DNA of 30,210 nt from JACDBE01 sp051002015 (GTDB taxonomy: Bacteria > Actinomycetota > Acidimicrobiia > Spongiisociales > UBA5794). The DNA lies in contig JBPCMS010000041.1 of the NCBI GenBank assembly GCA_051002015.1, positions 1 through 30,210 of the forward strand. Direction: 5' to 3'. The notes beneath the pieces are model-generated. The model worked only from the letters and a program-made list of their open reading frames with translations. It was not told where the DNA came from and searched no databases. Every line of letters begins with the position of its first letter. The stretch's first letter is position 1. Made by a program: the position numbers and the translations under genes. Of this stretch, positions 15,580 to 22,884 are shown in pieces.

Positions 15580-16623
15580 ATGGCCGAGCGCACCACCCGG
15601 CGGCGGGGGCCTACCATCGTCGACGTCGCCGCTCGGGCCGGGGTGTCGAAGTCGCTGGTCTCTCTGGTGATGCGGGGCGAGCCCAACGTCAGCGACACCA
15701 AGCGGGCGGCGGTGCTCGCCGCCGCCGCCGAGCTGGGCTACCGGCCCAACGCCATGGCGCAGGGCCTGGTGCGCAACCGCACCTTCGTGATCGGGGTGAT
15801 GCTGTCCGATCTGCACAACCCGTTCTTCACCGCCGTGGTCGATGGGATCTCGGCGACGGCGCACGACGCCGACTACCAGGCGTTGATCAACACCGGCGAC
15901 CGCTCCGCCGCGCGGGAGGTGGAGGCGGTGGAGACGCTGCTCCGGCTGCGCACCGACGGCATCGTCCTCGCCGGGACCGTGATCGATCCCTCCGTCATCG
16001 ACCGGCTGGGTAGGGAGGTGCCGGTGGTGCTGGCGAGCCGGGAGAGCACCTCGAGGGTGGTGGACAGCGTGGTCACCGACGACGTCGCCGGGATCGGTCT
16101 CGCCGTCGACCACCTGGTCGGGCTCGGTCACCGGAGCGTCGCCCACATCACCGGCGGGCGGGGCGCCGGGGCCAAGAACCGGGCCAAGGGCTACCGCAGG
16201 GCGATGCGACGCCATGGCCTGGCCGACCAGATGCGGCTGGTTACCGGGTCGTACACCGAGACCGGGGGAGCAGAGGGGGTGGCGGCGCTGTGGGATGGCG
16301 GGGTGCCGCCCACCGGCATAGTCGCCCCCAACGACCTGGCCGCCCTCGGGGTGCTCCAGGCGCTGGAGACGCTCGGTCGGCGGGTGCCCGAGGACGTCTC
16401 GGTGGTCGGCTACGACGACAGCAGCCTGGCGGCACTGTCCCATGTCGCCCTCACCAGCGTGCGCCAGGACACCGCGGAGATCGGGGCGACCGCAGTCGAG
16501 CTGCTGATCGAACGGATGGACGGAGGGCGGACCGGCTCTCGCCACCTCATCCTCGACCCGGCGTTCACGGTGCGCTCCACCACCGCCCCCTCTCGAACCT
16601 TAGGTCGTGGCGTGTCGTGGTGA
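15580..16623 (+). CDS. LacI-family regulator, probable inositol repressor
   Basis: 347-residue LacI/PurR-type protein. The N-terminal helix-turn-helix covers about residues 12-35 (TIVDVAARAGVSKSLVSLVM), followed by a hinge helix ELGYRPNAMAQGLV and a periplasmic-binding-like ligand domain (about 65-340). SKSLVS replaces the more common pattern with Thr in the recognition helix. The gene starts 3 bp after iolD, so it shares the iolD promoter and likely represses itself together with both iol transcripts through the palindrome at 13589-13602. The inducer is presumably an inositol-pathway intermediate; this is not visible in the sequence. Confidence 0.92.
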   Translation: MAERTTRRRGPTIVDVAARAGVSKSLVSLVMRGEPNVSDTKRAAVLAAAAELGYRPNAMAQGLVRNRTFVIGVMLSDLHNPFFTAVVDGISATAHDADYQALINTGDRSAAREVEAVETLLRLRTDGIVLAGTVIDPSVIDRLGREVPVVLASRESTSRVVDSVVTDDVAGIGLAVDHLVGLGHRSVAHITGGRGAGAKNRAKGYRRAMRRHGLADQMRLVTGSYTETGGAEGVAALWDGGVPPTGIVAPNDLAALGVLQALETLGRRVPEDVSVVGYDDSSLAALSHVALTSVRQDTAEIGATAVELLIERMDGGRTGSRHLILDPAFTVRSTTAPSRTLGRGVSW

Positions 16624-16628
16624 CACGC
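16610..16628. terminator. Short hairpin at the 3' end of the LacI-type gene
   Basis: GCGTGTC (16610-16616) and GACACGC (16622-16628) form a perfect 7-bp stem with a 5-nt loop spanning the regulator stop codon. It lies in the convergent spacer before the SufR-like gene. There is no U-tract, so a terminator role is tentative. Confidence 0.35.
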
Positions 16629-16673
16629 GATCCGCTGATGTTCGAGGCGGGGGCGGGCCGAACCAACGCGCCG

Positions 16674-17318
16674 TTATCGGGGTACCACCGTGTACGAGCA
16701 GTTGTGGGCGCCGCTCGCCATGTGGGAGATGCGCTCGATGGTGGCCTCGGGGAGCACCGCCCTGATGAACTCGATCTCGCTGCCGCAGGCCTGGCCGTAG
16801 CGGAGGGCGATGCCCAGGATGGCGCAGTTGTGCTCGATGATGAGGTACGAGCCGTCGCCTACCGGGACCATCTCGGCCAGGTACCCGTCATCGTCGAGGA
16901 TCCGAGCCAGCTCGGCGATCTTGGCCTCGAAGCCCTTCCCGGCGAGCCGCGCCCTGGCGCCGTCGATGCGGCGCTGGCGCCGCCGAGCGAAGATCTCGTC
17001 GACCAGCCCCGGCTCGGAATCGCCCACGTAGTCGAGCAGCTCGTTGGTGAGCTCGGCGTACGCCCGGGGGAACAGCGAGTCGCCGGCGGCGGTGAGCCGA
17101 TAGCGGTGGCGGGGGCGACCCACCCCGTGCCTGGTCTCGTCGTAGGTGACCAGCCCGTCGCGGTGCAGGGCGGTAAGCTGCTGCCGGACCGCAGACGGGC
17201 TCAACCCGACCTGGCCGGCCAGGTGTTCCACGTCGACCTCCCCCTGCTTCTTGAGCAGGTTGACCAGCTCGCGCCGGGTGGGCGAGAGCGAGGCGAGCCC
17301 GGATTGGGTGCTGGTCAT
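16674..17318 (-). CDS. SufR-like iron-sulfur-type HTH repressor
   Basis: 214-residue protein. A winged helix-turn-helix of ArsR/DeoR type covers about residues 13-75 (LAGQVGLSPSAVRQQLTALHRDG and a Gly-Arg-Pro wing). The C-terminal half carries cysteines 165, 178 and 207 (C-x12-C-x28-C), the arrangement used by SufR proteins to hold an Fe-S cluster, with no fourth Cys in the middle. SufR normally controls suf genes, but none are in this window. It diverges from the SDR/QueA-like pair, its most likely target besides itself. ATG 17318 is preferred: TATCAT lies 8 nt upstream, and an alternative GTG at 17321 is 5 nt from that box. Cluster binding is inferred from homology. Confidence 0.8.
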   Translation of the reverse strand: MTSTQSGLASLSPTRRELVNLLKKQGEVDVEHLAGQVGLSPSAVRQQLTALHRDGLVTYDETRHGVGRPRHRYRLTAAGDSLFPRAYAELTNELLDYVGDSEPGLVDEIFARRRQRRIDGARARLAGKGFEAKIAELARILDDDGYLAEMVPVGDGSYLIIEHNCAILGIALRYGQACGSEIEFIRAVLPEATIERISHMASGAHNCSYTVVPR

Positions 17319-17359
17319 CACCGCCGATGATAGGTCGCAGGAACCGTTTCCCGAAATAA

Positions 17360-17385
17360 CTCGGATAATACTTGTTATATTCGAG
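17360..17385. promoter_or_regulatory. Imperfect palindrome in the SufR-like/SDR intergenic region
   Basis: CTCGGATAATA (17360-17370) and TTATATTCGAG (17375-17385) are inverted copies with about three mismatches around a 4-nt centre. The segment is strikingly AT-rich for this genome and lies between the divergent promoters, overlapping the forward -35. It is the best candidate operator for the SufR-like protein. Confidence 0.5.
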
Positions 17386-17400
17386 CCGATCGGATAGGCT
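17372..17400 (+). promoter_or_regulatory. Promoter of the SDR/QueA-like pair
   Basis: TTGTTA (17372-17377) and TAGGCT (17395-17400) are 17 nt apart, a good sigma-70-type arrangement. A leader of about 20 nt with AGGAGG would precede the GTG at 17426. Confidence 0.55.
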
Positions 17401-17425
17401 CGGCACCACGAGATCAGGAGGAACG

Positions 17426-18124
17426 GTGAACGGTCCGAAGAAGCGGGTTGCCGTGGTCACGGGCGGCTCCCGCGGGCTCGGGCTGGCGTTGACCACGGCG
17501 CTGGTGACCGATGGCTGGACGGTGGTGGTCGACGGGCGTGACCCGGACGATCTGGCCGCCGCCATCGCCGGTATCCCGGGTCCGGGCGAGGCCATCCCCG
17601 TTCCCGGTGACGTCTCCGACCCGGCCCATCGCGCCCGCATCCGCCACCGGGTGGCCGCCCTGGGCCGTCTCGACGTCCTGGTCAACAACGCCTCCGTGCT
17701 CGGGCCCTCGCCGCAGCCGGCGCTGATGGACTACCCGCTCGACGTGCTCCGCACCGTCTACGAGGTCAACGTCGTCGCCCCGCTGGCCCTGGTGCAGACC
17801 CTGGCCCCCCTCCTCACCGATGGCGCCGCCGTGGTCAACATCACCTCGGACGCCGCCGTCGAGGGATACGAGGGATGGGGCGGCTACGGGTCGTCCAAGG
17901 CCGCCCTCGAGCAGCTGTCGCAGATCCTCGCCGCCGAGCACCCGCAGTGGCGGGTCTACTGGGTCGACCCCGGCGACATGAACACCCGGATGCACCAGGA
18001 GGCCTTCCCCGGCGAGGACATCTCCGACCGGCCCGACCCGGAGGCCAGCGTTCCCGGCGTGGTGGCCCTGATCACCGGATCACTGCCATCCGGCCGCTAC
18101 CAGGCCAGGTCGGTGGCCGGATGA
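17426..18124 (+). CDS. Short-chain dehydrogenase/reductase (SDR)
   Basis: 232-residue classical SDR. The NAD(P)-binding motif TGGSRGLGLA lies near the N-terminus, then LDVLVNNAS, and the catalytic set with Ser in NITSD and the YGSSK (Tyr-x3-Lys) motif. GTG 17426 is chosen because AGGAGG lies 4 nt upstream and the family N-terminus (KKRVAVVTGG) follows at once; the frame upstream runs through the promoter. Its stop overlaps the next gene in ATGA, so it is tightly coupled to the QueA-like protein. The substrate is unknown; pairing suggests a role in the same pathway as that protein. Confidence 0.9.
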   Translation: MNGPKKRVAVVTGGSRGLGLALTTALVTDGWTVVVDGRDPDDLAAAIAGIPGPGEAIPVPGDVSDPAHRARIRHRVAALGRLDVLVNNASVLGPSPQPALMDYPLDVLRTVYEVNVVAPLALVQTLAPLLTDGAAVVNITSDAAVEGYEGWGGYGSSKAALEQLSQILAAEHPQWRVYWVDPGDMNTRMHQEAFPGEDISDRPDPEASVPGVVALITGSLPSGRYQARSVAG

Positions 18125-19155
18125 CACCGATCCTCGACTTCGTGCTGCCCACCCGGCTCGAAGCGGTCGCCCCTCCCGAGCGCACCGGCACCCCCCGCGA
18201 CGGGGTACGGATGATGGTGGGGTGGCGATCGTCGGGTCTGATCCTGGACCAGGTGTTCCGGGACGTCATCGACCACCTGGGCGCCGGCGACGCCCTGGTG
18301 ATCAACACCTCGCGGACGCTCCCCGCCGCCGTGCCCGCCATCAGCAGCGACGGCGTCGCCGTGCTGCTTCACCTCTCGGCGCCGCTCGCCCCCGACCGGT
18401 GGACGGTCGAGGTCCGTACCCCGTTCCGCCACGGTTCCCAGCCGGGGCCGACTCTCGACCCGCAGACGCTGGCCATGCCGGGGGATGCCCGGGCGATGCT
18501 GCGCCACCACGTCGAGGGCGCCTCCCGGCTGTGGGTGGCCGACCTGGTCGGGCTGGGCGACCCCAACGACTACCTGGCGGTGCACGGCAGGCCGATCAGG
18601 TACGCCTACGCCGGCGGCGACTGGCCGTTGGGCGACTACCAGACGGTTTACGGGGTCGAGCCGGGCTCGGCCGAGATGACGTCGGCGGGCAGGCCCTTCA
18701 CCACCGATCTGGTGGCGGCGCTGGTCGCCAAGGGCGTCGTGGTGGTGCCGATCGTGCTCCACACCGGGGTGGCCTCGCTGGAGACCGGCGATCGCCCCCA
18801 GCCGGAGTGGTTCCGGGTGACCCTATCGGCCGCCGCCACCATCAACGCGGTCAGGGGCCACGGGGGCCGGGTGGTGGCGGTGGGCACGTCGGTGGTGAGG
18901 GCGCTCGAGTCGTCCACGGACGGTACCGGCGGGGTGGTGGCCGCCACCGGCACCACCGACCACGTGGTCACCGCCGCCTCCGGGGTCGATGCCGTCGACG
19001 GGCTCATCACCGGATGGCACGAGCCGCACGCCTCGCATCTCGATCTGGTGGAGGCGGTCGCCGGACCCGATCTCACCACCCGGCTCTACCGCCATGCCCT
19101 CGACCAGGGCTACCTCTGGCACGAGTTCGGCGACAGCTGCCTGATCCTCCGGTGA
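18121..19155 (+). CDS. QueA-like (SAM:tRNA ribosyltransferase-isomerase) homologue with altered motifs
   Basis: 344-residue protein aligned over its whole length with QueA, which adds the cyclopentene-type ring precursor from S-adenosylmethionine to 7-aminomethyl-7-deazaguanine in tRNA. Recognisable blocks are FVLPTRLEA, GDALVINTSRTLPAAV, DYQTVYGVEPGSAEMTSAGRPFT, VVPIVLHTGVAS, VVAVGTSVVRALESS, VDGLITGWHEPHASHLDLV and HEFGDSCLIL. Several invariant-looking QueA stretches differ: TSAGRPFT replaces PTAGLHFT, and GWHEPHASHL replaces the usual NFHLPKSTLL. No tgt or other queuosine gene is in the window. It may act on a different nucleoside or small molecule together with the coupled SDR; that is inference. 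Confidence 0.85.
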   Translation: MTPILDFVLPTRLEAVAPPERTGTPRDGVRMMVGWRSSGLILDQVFRDVIDHLGAGDALVINTSRTLPAAVPAISSDGVAVLLHLSAPLAPDRWTVEVRTPFRHGSQPGPTLDPQTLAMPGDARAMLRHHVEGASRLWVADLVGLGDPNDYLAVHGRPIRYAYAGGDWPLGDYQTVYGVEPGSAEMTSAGRPFTTDLVAALVAKGVVVVPIVLHTGVASLETGDRPQPEWFRVTLSAAATINAVRGHGGRVVAVGTSVVRALESSTDGTGGVVAATGTTDHVVTAASGVDAVDGLITGWHEPHASHLDLVEAVAGPDLTTRLYRHALDQGYLWHEFGDSCLILR

Positions 19156-19193
19156 GGAATGCCTGCCGAGCGCCGGTAGCCACCCAGCTGCGA

Positions 19194-19199
19194 TAGCGT
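19194..19199 (+). promoter_or_regulatory. Putative -10 box for the M15 peptidase gene
   Basis: TAGCGT lies 6 nt before the ATG at 19206 with no Shine-Dalgarno sequence, consistent with a leaderless mRNA. Confidence 0.35.
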
Positions 19200-19205
19200 C
19201 GGTAG

Positions 19206-20132
19206 ATGACCCACCGACCCCGCCTGCCCGCCGCCGTCGCCATGGTGGCGATCGCCCTGTCCGGATGCAGCGGGATCGGCGGCGGCGCCACCACGACGAC
19301 GGCGGTGCCCGAGCCGACCCTGCCGACGACCACCACCTCCGCCGCCACCACCGCCACCACCGGCACGGCGCCAGCGACCACGAGCACCACGGCGGTGCCG
19401 ACCACGACCAGGGCACCGCTCCCCGAAGGCGTCACCGAGCCACCCGACTGGCTGGGGACCCGGGTGCTCCCGGTGACCGAGGGCGGCTTCGGCGAGGTGC
19501 AACCCACCCCGCCCGAGCTGATTGACCGCCGCTTCGTCACCGAGGACCTGCTGCCACCGAGCGGTGATCGGTTCGTCGCCACCATCGACCCGGTCCCGGA
19601 CGACGTCCTGGCCCGCTCCACCTGGTCGGAGGCGTGCCCGGTGAGCCTCGACCAGCTCCGCTATCTCACCGTGTCCTTCTGGGGGTTCGATGGGCGCCCC
19701 CACACCGGCGAGCTGCTGGTCAACACCTCCCAGGCCGAGTCGGTGGCTGGCGTCTTCGAGGCCATGTGGGACCTCCGCTTCCCGATCGAGCAGATGCGGG
19801 TGACCCGTCAGGACGAGCTCGACGCCCCGCCGACCGGCGATGGGAACAACACCGAGAGCTTCGTGTGCCGTCCCGCGACCGGGGGCACCTCGTGGTCCCA
19901 GCACGCCTTCGGGATGGCGATCGACGTCAATCCGTTCCACAACCCGTATCACCGGGGCGACGTGGTGCTTCCCGAGCTGGCCTCCGCCTACCTCGACCGC
20001 AGCCGCCTGCTGCCGGGGATGCTGTTCCGGGGAGACGGCGTGGTCGAGGCGTTCGGGGGCGCCGGCTGGGAGTGGGGTGGCGAGTGGAACACGCTCAAGG
20101 ACTACCAGCACTTCTCCGAGAGCGGTAACTGA
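19206..20132 (+). CDS. M15-family D-Ala-D-Ala carboxypeptidase-like lipoprotein
   Basis: 308-residue exported protein. A signal peptide ends in the lipobox LSGC (Cys20), followed by a Thr/Ala/Pro-rich linker (about 28-75) that probably spans the cell wall. The C-terminal M15 domain has WSQHAFGMAIDVN, giving Ser231, His233 and Asp240, and DYQHFS with His302, the zinc ligands of the VanY/M15 type; a Glu in WEWGGEW (near 289) is the likely general base. It would trim peptidoglycan stem peptides outside the membrane. It is not linked functionally to the QueA-like gene upstream as far as can be seen. Confidence 0.9.
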   Translation: MTHRPRLPAAVAMVAIALSGCSGIGGGATTTTAVPEPTLPTTTTSAATTATTGTAPATTSTTAVPTTTRAPLPEGVTEPPDWLGTRVLPVTEGGFGEVQPTPPELIDRRFVTEDLLPPSGDRFVATIDPVPDDVLARSTWSEACPVSLDQLRYLTVSFWGFDGRPHTGELLVNTSQAESVAGVFEAMWDLRFPIEQMRVTRQDELDAPPTGDGNNTESFVCRPATGGTSWSQHAFGMAIDVNPFHNPYHRGDVVLPELASAYLDRSRLLPGMLFRGDGVVEAFGGAGWEWGGEWNTLKDYQHFSESGN

Positions 20133-20152
20133 ACGCGCCCGCGGTCTCAGCC

Positions 20153-20866
20153 TCAGGCGAGGGCGGTTTCGGCGAAGGCCGCCATCGAGGTGAACTGCCA
20201 CCGCGGGGTCACGTCGCTGAGCGGGGGATGGGTGGCCCCGTGGCCGTCCCGGTCGAAGCGGCGATGGATCCACACCGAATCGATGCCGGCCGCCGACGCC
20301 GGCTCATGGTCGTGGTAGAGGCTCTCGGCGACGTGGAGCAGCCGGCTGGGGTCGATGCCGTCGGCGTGCACCGCGTCGAGCAGGGCGGCGAAGTTGGCCG
20401 GGTCGGGCTTGTAGGAGCCGATGTCCTCGGCGGTGAGGATCCGGTCGAACCTCACCCCCAACCTCCGGTTGCTGGCGGCAAACGATCGGCGGTCGACGTT
20501 GGACAGGATGATCAGCCGGTACCGCGCCGACAGCCGGGTCAGGGCGTCCGCCGCATCGGGGAAAGCGGGCCAGTCACCGACCGACGCTCCGAAGGCGTCG
20601 GCATCGGCGGCGCTCACCTCGGCGCCGTGCTCCGCCCCGATCCGGCGGGCGACCTCGGCCAGGATCTCGGGGTAGGGGTCGCCGGGGTGCTCACCCTCGA
20701 CCAGGGTCTCGATGGCGCCGAATGCGGCCACCAGGGCATCGTCATCGAGCCCGAGGCCACTGCGGTCCGCCCACGGCCGCAGCGCCGAGGCGATTCCGGT
20801 CTCCCAGTCGATCAGCGTCCCGTAGCAATCGAAGCTCAGCGCCCAGTAGTCCTCGAACTCTCGCAA
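20153..20866 (-). CDS. HAD-superfamily hydrolase, haloacid-dehalogenase-like
   Basis: 237-residue HAD enzyme. Motif I is SFDCYGTLIDW with nucleophile Asp13, motif II is IILSNVD, and motifs III/IV are in SYKPDP and HVAESLYHDHEPA. The pattern fits type II haloacid-dehalogenase-like proteins, which may be phosphatases or dehalogenases; the substrate cannot be told. The start is TTG at 20866, supported by GAGGAGG four bases upstream; no ATG or GTG fits the domain boundary better. It converges with the M15 gene and diverges from the NYN gene. Confidence 0.88.
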   Translation of the reverse strand: MREFEDYWALSFDCYGTLIDWETGIASALRPWADRSGLGLDDDALVAAFGAIETLVEGEHPGDPYPEILAEVARRIGAEHGAEVSAADADAFGASVGDWPAFPDAADALTRLSARYRLIILSNVDRRSFAASNRRLGVRFDRILTAEDIGSYKPDPANFAALLDAVHADGIDPSRLLHVAESLYHDHEPASAAGIDSVWIHRRFDRDGHGATHPPLSDVTPRWQFTSMAAFAETALA

Positions 20867-20930
20867 CGGTCCTCCTCACGTACCGGGGGACAGTCTGGCC
20901 GCTCCGCCCCGGGCGGGGCTACCTGATAGC

Positions 20931-20936
20931 TACCCT
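20931..20936 (+). promoter_or_regulatory. Putative -10 box for the NYN-domain gene
   Basis: TACCCT lies 7 nt before the GTG at 20944 with no Shine-Dalgarno sequence between. This supports a leaderless start and the GTG choice. Confidence 0.45.
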
Positions 20937-20943
20937 CCCCGCT

Positions 20944-22026
20944 GTGGACGAAGAACAACGCATCGCCCTCTTCCTCGATTACGAGAACCTGGCGATCGGC
21001 GCCAGGGACAATCTGGGCGCCGGCTTCGACTTCAAGCCGATCGCAGACGCCCTGGCGGAACGGGGCCGGGTGGTGGTACGCCGCGCCTACGCCGACTGGT
21101 CCTACTTCGACGAGGACCGCAGGATGCTCACCCGCGGACACGTCGAGCTGATCGAGATCCCGCAACGGATGGGGGCGGGCCGTAAGAACGCCGCCGACAT
21201 CAAGCTGGCGGTCGACGCCGTCGAGCTCGCTTACGAGCGGGACTACCTGACCACGTTCGTCATCGGCACCGGCGACTCCGACTTCACCCCGCTGGTCCAC
21301 AAGCTGCGCGAGATGAACAAGCGGGTGATCGGGGTGGGCATCAAGGAGTCGACCTCGGCGCTGCTCCCCCCCGCCTGCGACGAGTTCCTCTTCTACGACA
21401 CCCTCGAGGGCGTCGAGGTGTCCGAGCGGGGGCGGGGGAGACGCCGCCGCCCCAAGCTGGGGACGGTGCCCGCGGTCGAGCCGGGTACGAGCGAGGTCGA
21501 GCAGCCATCGCAACCGACCACGGCGGCCCCGGATGTCGAGGACCTGGCCATCATCATCGCCCAGACCGTGGCCGGGTTGGGGAGCGCCACCGACGGCCAC
21601 GTGCTGGCGTCCAGCCTGAAGCGGACCCTGCTCCGCAAGGACCCCACCTTCAACGAGGCCGACTACGGGTTCCGGGCGTTCGGTGAGCTGCTCACCCATC
21701 TCGCCGACCGGGGCGTGATCGAGCTGACCGATGGACCGGCCAAGGGTGACCCGGAGGTCTCGCTCCCGGCCCGCACCGGGGGCGAGGACCAAGCCTTCAC
21801 CCTGCTCCGCACCGTGGTGTCCGACCTCGAGGGACGCACCGGGTCGCCGCTGCTCTCCGGGCTCAAGAACCAGGTGCGCAAGCGCCAGCCCAACTTCAGC
21901 GAGAAGAAGTTCGGGTACCGGGGCTTTCTCCAGTTCGTCAAGGCGGCGCAGACCCAGGGGCTGGTCACCCTGGTGTGGGACGACGAGGCCGACGACTACT
22001 ACGTAGGGGTCGGCACCCGAGGCTGA
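20944..22026 (+). CDS. NYN (PIN-like) RNase-type protein with two OST-HTH/LOTUS domains
   Basis: 360-residue protein. The N-terminal NYN domain (about 5-155) starts IALFLDYENL with Asp12 as the expected metal ligand, and has NAADIKLAVDAVELAY and VIGTGDSDFTPLV with further acidic residues. A basic linker SERGRGRRRRPK (about 160-172) follows. Two OST-HTH/LOTUS-like RNA-binding domains come next: one at about 198-265 with DPTFNEADYGFRAFGELL, one at about 285-350 with QPNFSEKKFGYRGFLQFV. The set suggests an RNA-cleaving or RNA-binding regulator. The GTG start follows TACCCT by 7 nt; upstream frame is antisense to the HAD gene. Target RNA unknown. Confidence 0.9.
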   Translation: MDEEQRIALFLDYENLAIGARDNLGAGFDFKPIADALAERGRVVVRRAYADWSYFDEDRRMLTRGHVELIEIPQRMGAGRKNAADIKLAVDAVELAYERDYLTTFVIGTGDSDFTPLVHKLREMNKRVIGVGIKESTSALLPPACDEFLFYDTLEGVEVSERGRGRRRRPKLGTVPAVEPGTSEVEQPSQPTTAAPDVEDLAIIIAQTVAGLGSATDGHVLASSLKRTLLRKDPTFNEADYGFRAFGELLTHLADRGVIELTDGPAKGDPEVSLPARTGGEDQAFTLLRTVVSDLEGRTGSPLLSGLKNQVRKRQPNFSEKKFGYRGFLQFVKAAQTQGLVTLVWDDEADDYYVGVGTRG

Positions 22027-22043
22027 GCCCCCGGCTCCGCTCG

Positions 22044-22049
22044 TAGGAT
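22044..22049 (+). promoter_or_regulatory. Putative -10 box for the thioesterase gene
   Basis: TAGGAT lies 7 nt before GTG 22057 and includes the AT of an upstream in-frame ATG (22048). If it is the -10 box, that ATG cannot be the start. Confidence 0.45.
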
Positions 22050-22056
22050 GCCGCCG

Positions 22057-22857
22057 GTGAACGACCGGGCCCTCTTCGACACCAGCGACGGCCGGTTCCT
22101 CCCCAGCGGCCTCACCCGCGGAGGCTGGGCGGACGACGCCCAGCACGGCAGCCCCCCCGCCGGGTTGCTGGCGAGGGCCATCGAGCTGGTCCCCACCGCC
22201 TCGCCGATGCAGGTGGTCCGGTTCACCATCGACCTGTTCCGTCCCGTGCCCCTCCTGCCCCTCACCGTCGCCACCCGGGTGCTGCGCCACGGGCTGCGCA
22301 TCCAGGTGGTCGACGCCGTGCTGCGCCACGAGGACACCGAGGTGGGTCGGGCCACGGGGCTCAAGATCCGTCTCGCCGACACCCCGCTTCCCGAGCGGGT
22401 GGAGGAACCATGGGACCTGCCCCCAGGCCCCGAGACCGGGGTCGAGGTGACATGGGACGGGTTCGGCGCGAGCACCGGACTGGCCCGCTTCCACCTCGAC
22501 GCCGTCGACATCCGCTCCCTCGACGACAGCTTCATGAGCCTCGGTCCCGGCCGCGCCTGGTTCCGGCTGCGCTACCCGCTGTTGGCGGGGGAGAACCCCA
22601 GCCCGTTCGTCCGGCTGGCCACCATCGCCGACCTCTCCAACGGCAACAGCACCGCCCTCGACCCGCGTCGATGGCTGTTCGTCAACCCGGACAGCACCCT
22701 GTACATGCACCGCCCCCCGATCGGCGAGTGGGTGGGGATGACCTCGGCGGCGCACCAGCATGCCAGTGGGATCGGGTTCGCCGACACCGCCGTTTTCGAC
22801 CAGACCGGGCGGATCGGCCGGATCGGCCAGGCGCAGGTGATCGAACCGCACCGTTGA
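22057..22857 (+). CDS. Thioesterase-family (double hotdog) protein
   Basis: 266-residue protein of the acyl-CoA thioesterase (TesB-like, double hotdog) family. It has GGWADDAQHGSPPAGLLARAIE near the N-terminus, where the HGSPP-type segment is characteristic, then VRFTIDLFRPVPLLPL, and in the second half SLGPGRAWFRLRYPLLAGE and NPDSTLYMHRPPIGEWVGM. It likely hydrolyses acyl-CoA thioesters in the cytoplasm; chain preference is unknown. GTG 22057 is preferred over ATG 22048 because a TAGGAT box lies 7 nt upstream. It follows the NYN gene closely but has its own putative promoter. Confidence 0.88.
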   Translation: MNDRALFDTSDGRFLPSGLTRGGWADDAQHGSPPAGLLARAIELVPTASPMQVVRFTIDLFRPVPLLPLTVATRVLRHGLRIQVVDAVLRHEDTEVGRATGLKIRLADTPLPERVEEPWDLPPGPETGVEVTWDGFGASTGLARFHLDAVDIRSLDDSFMSLGPGRAWFRLRYPLLAGENPSPFVRLATIADLSNGNSTALDPRRWLFVNPDSTLYMHRPPIGEWVGMTSAAHQHASGIGFADTAVFDQTGRIGRIGQAQVIEPHR

Positions 22858-22884
22858 CGGTCTGGGGGCGACCGGGCGGTCGGT

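Noticed and set aside
14614..16545. 643-codon minus-strand open frame opposite iolD and the LacI-type gene
   Set aside because: Spans two well-supported genes antisense and has typical shadow composition.
20836..22851. 671-codon minus-strand open frame opposite the NYN and thioesterase genes
   Set aside because: Antisense to two genes with clear domains; no recognisable motif.
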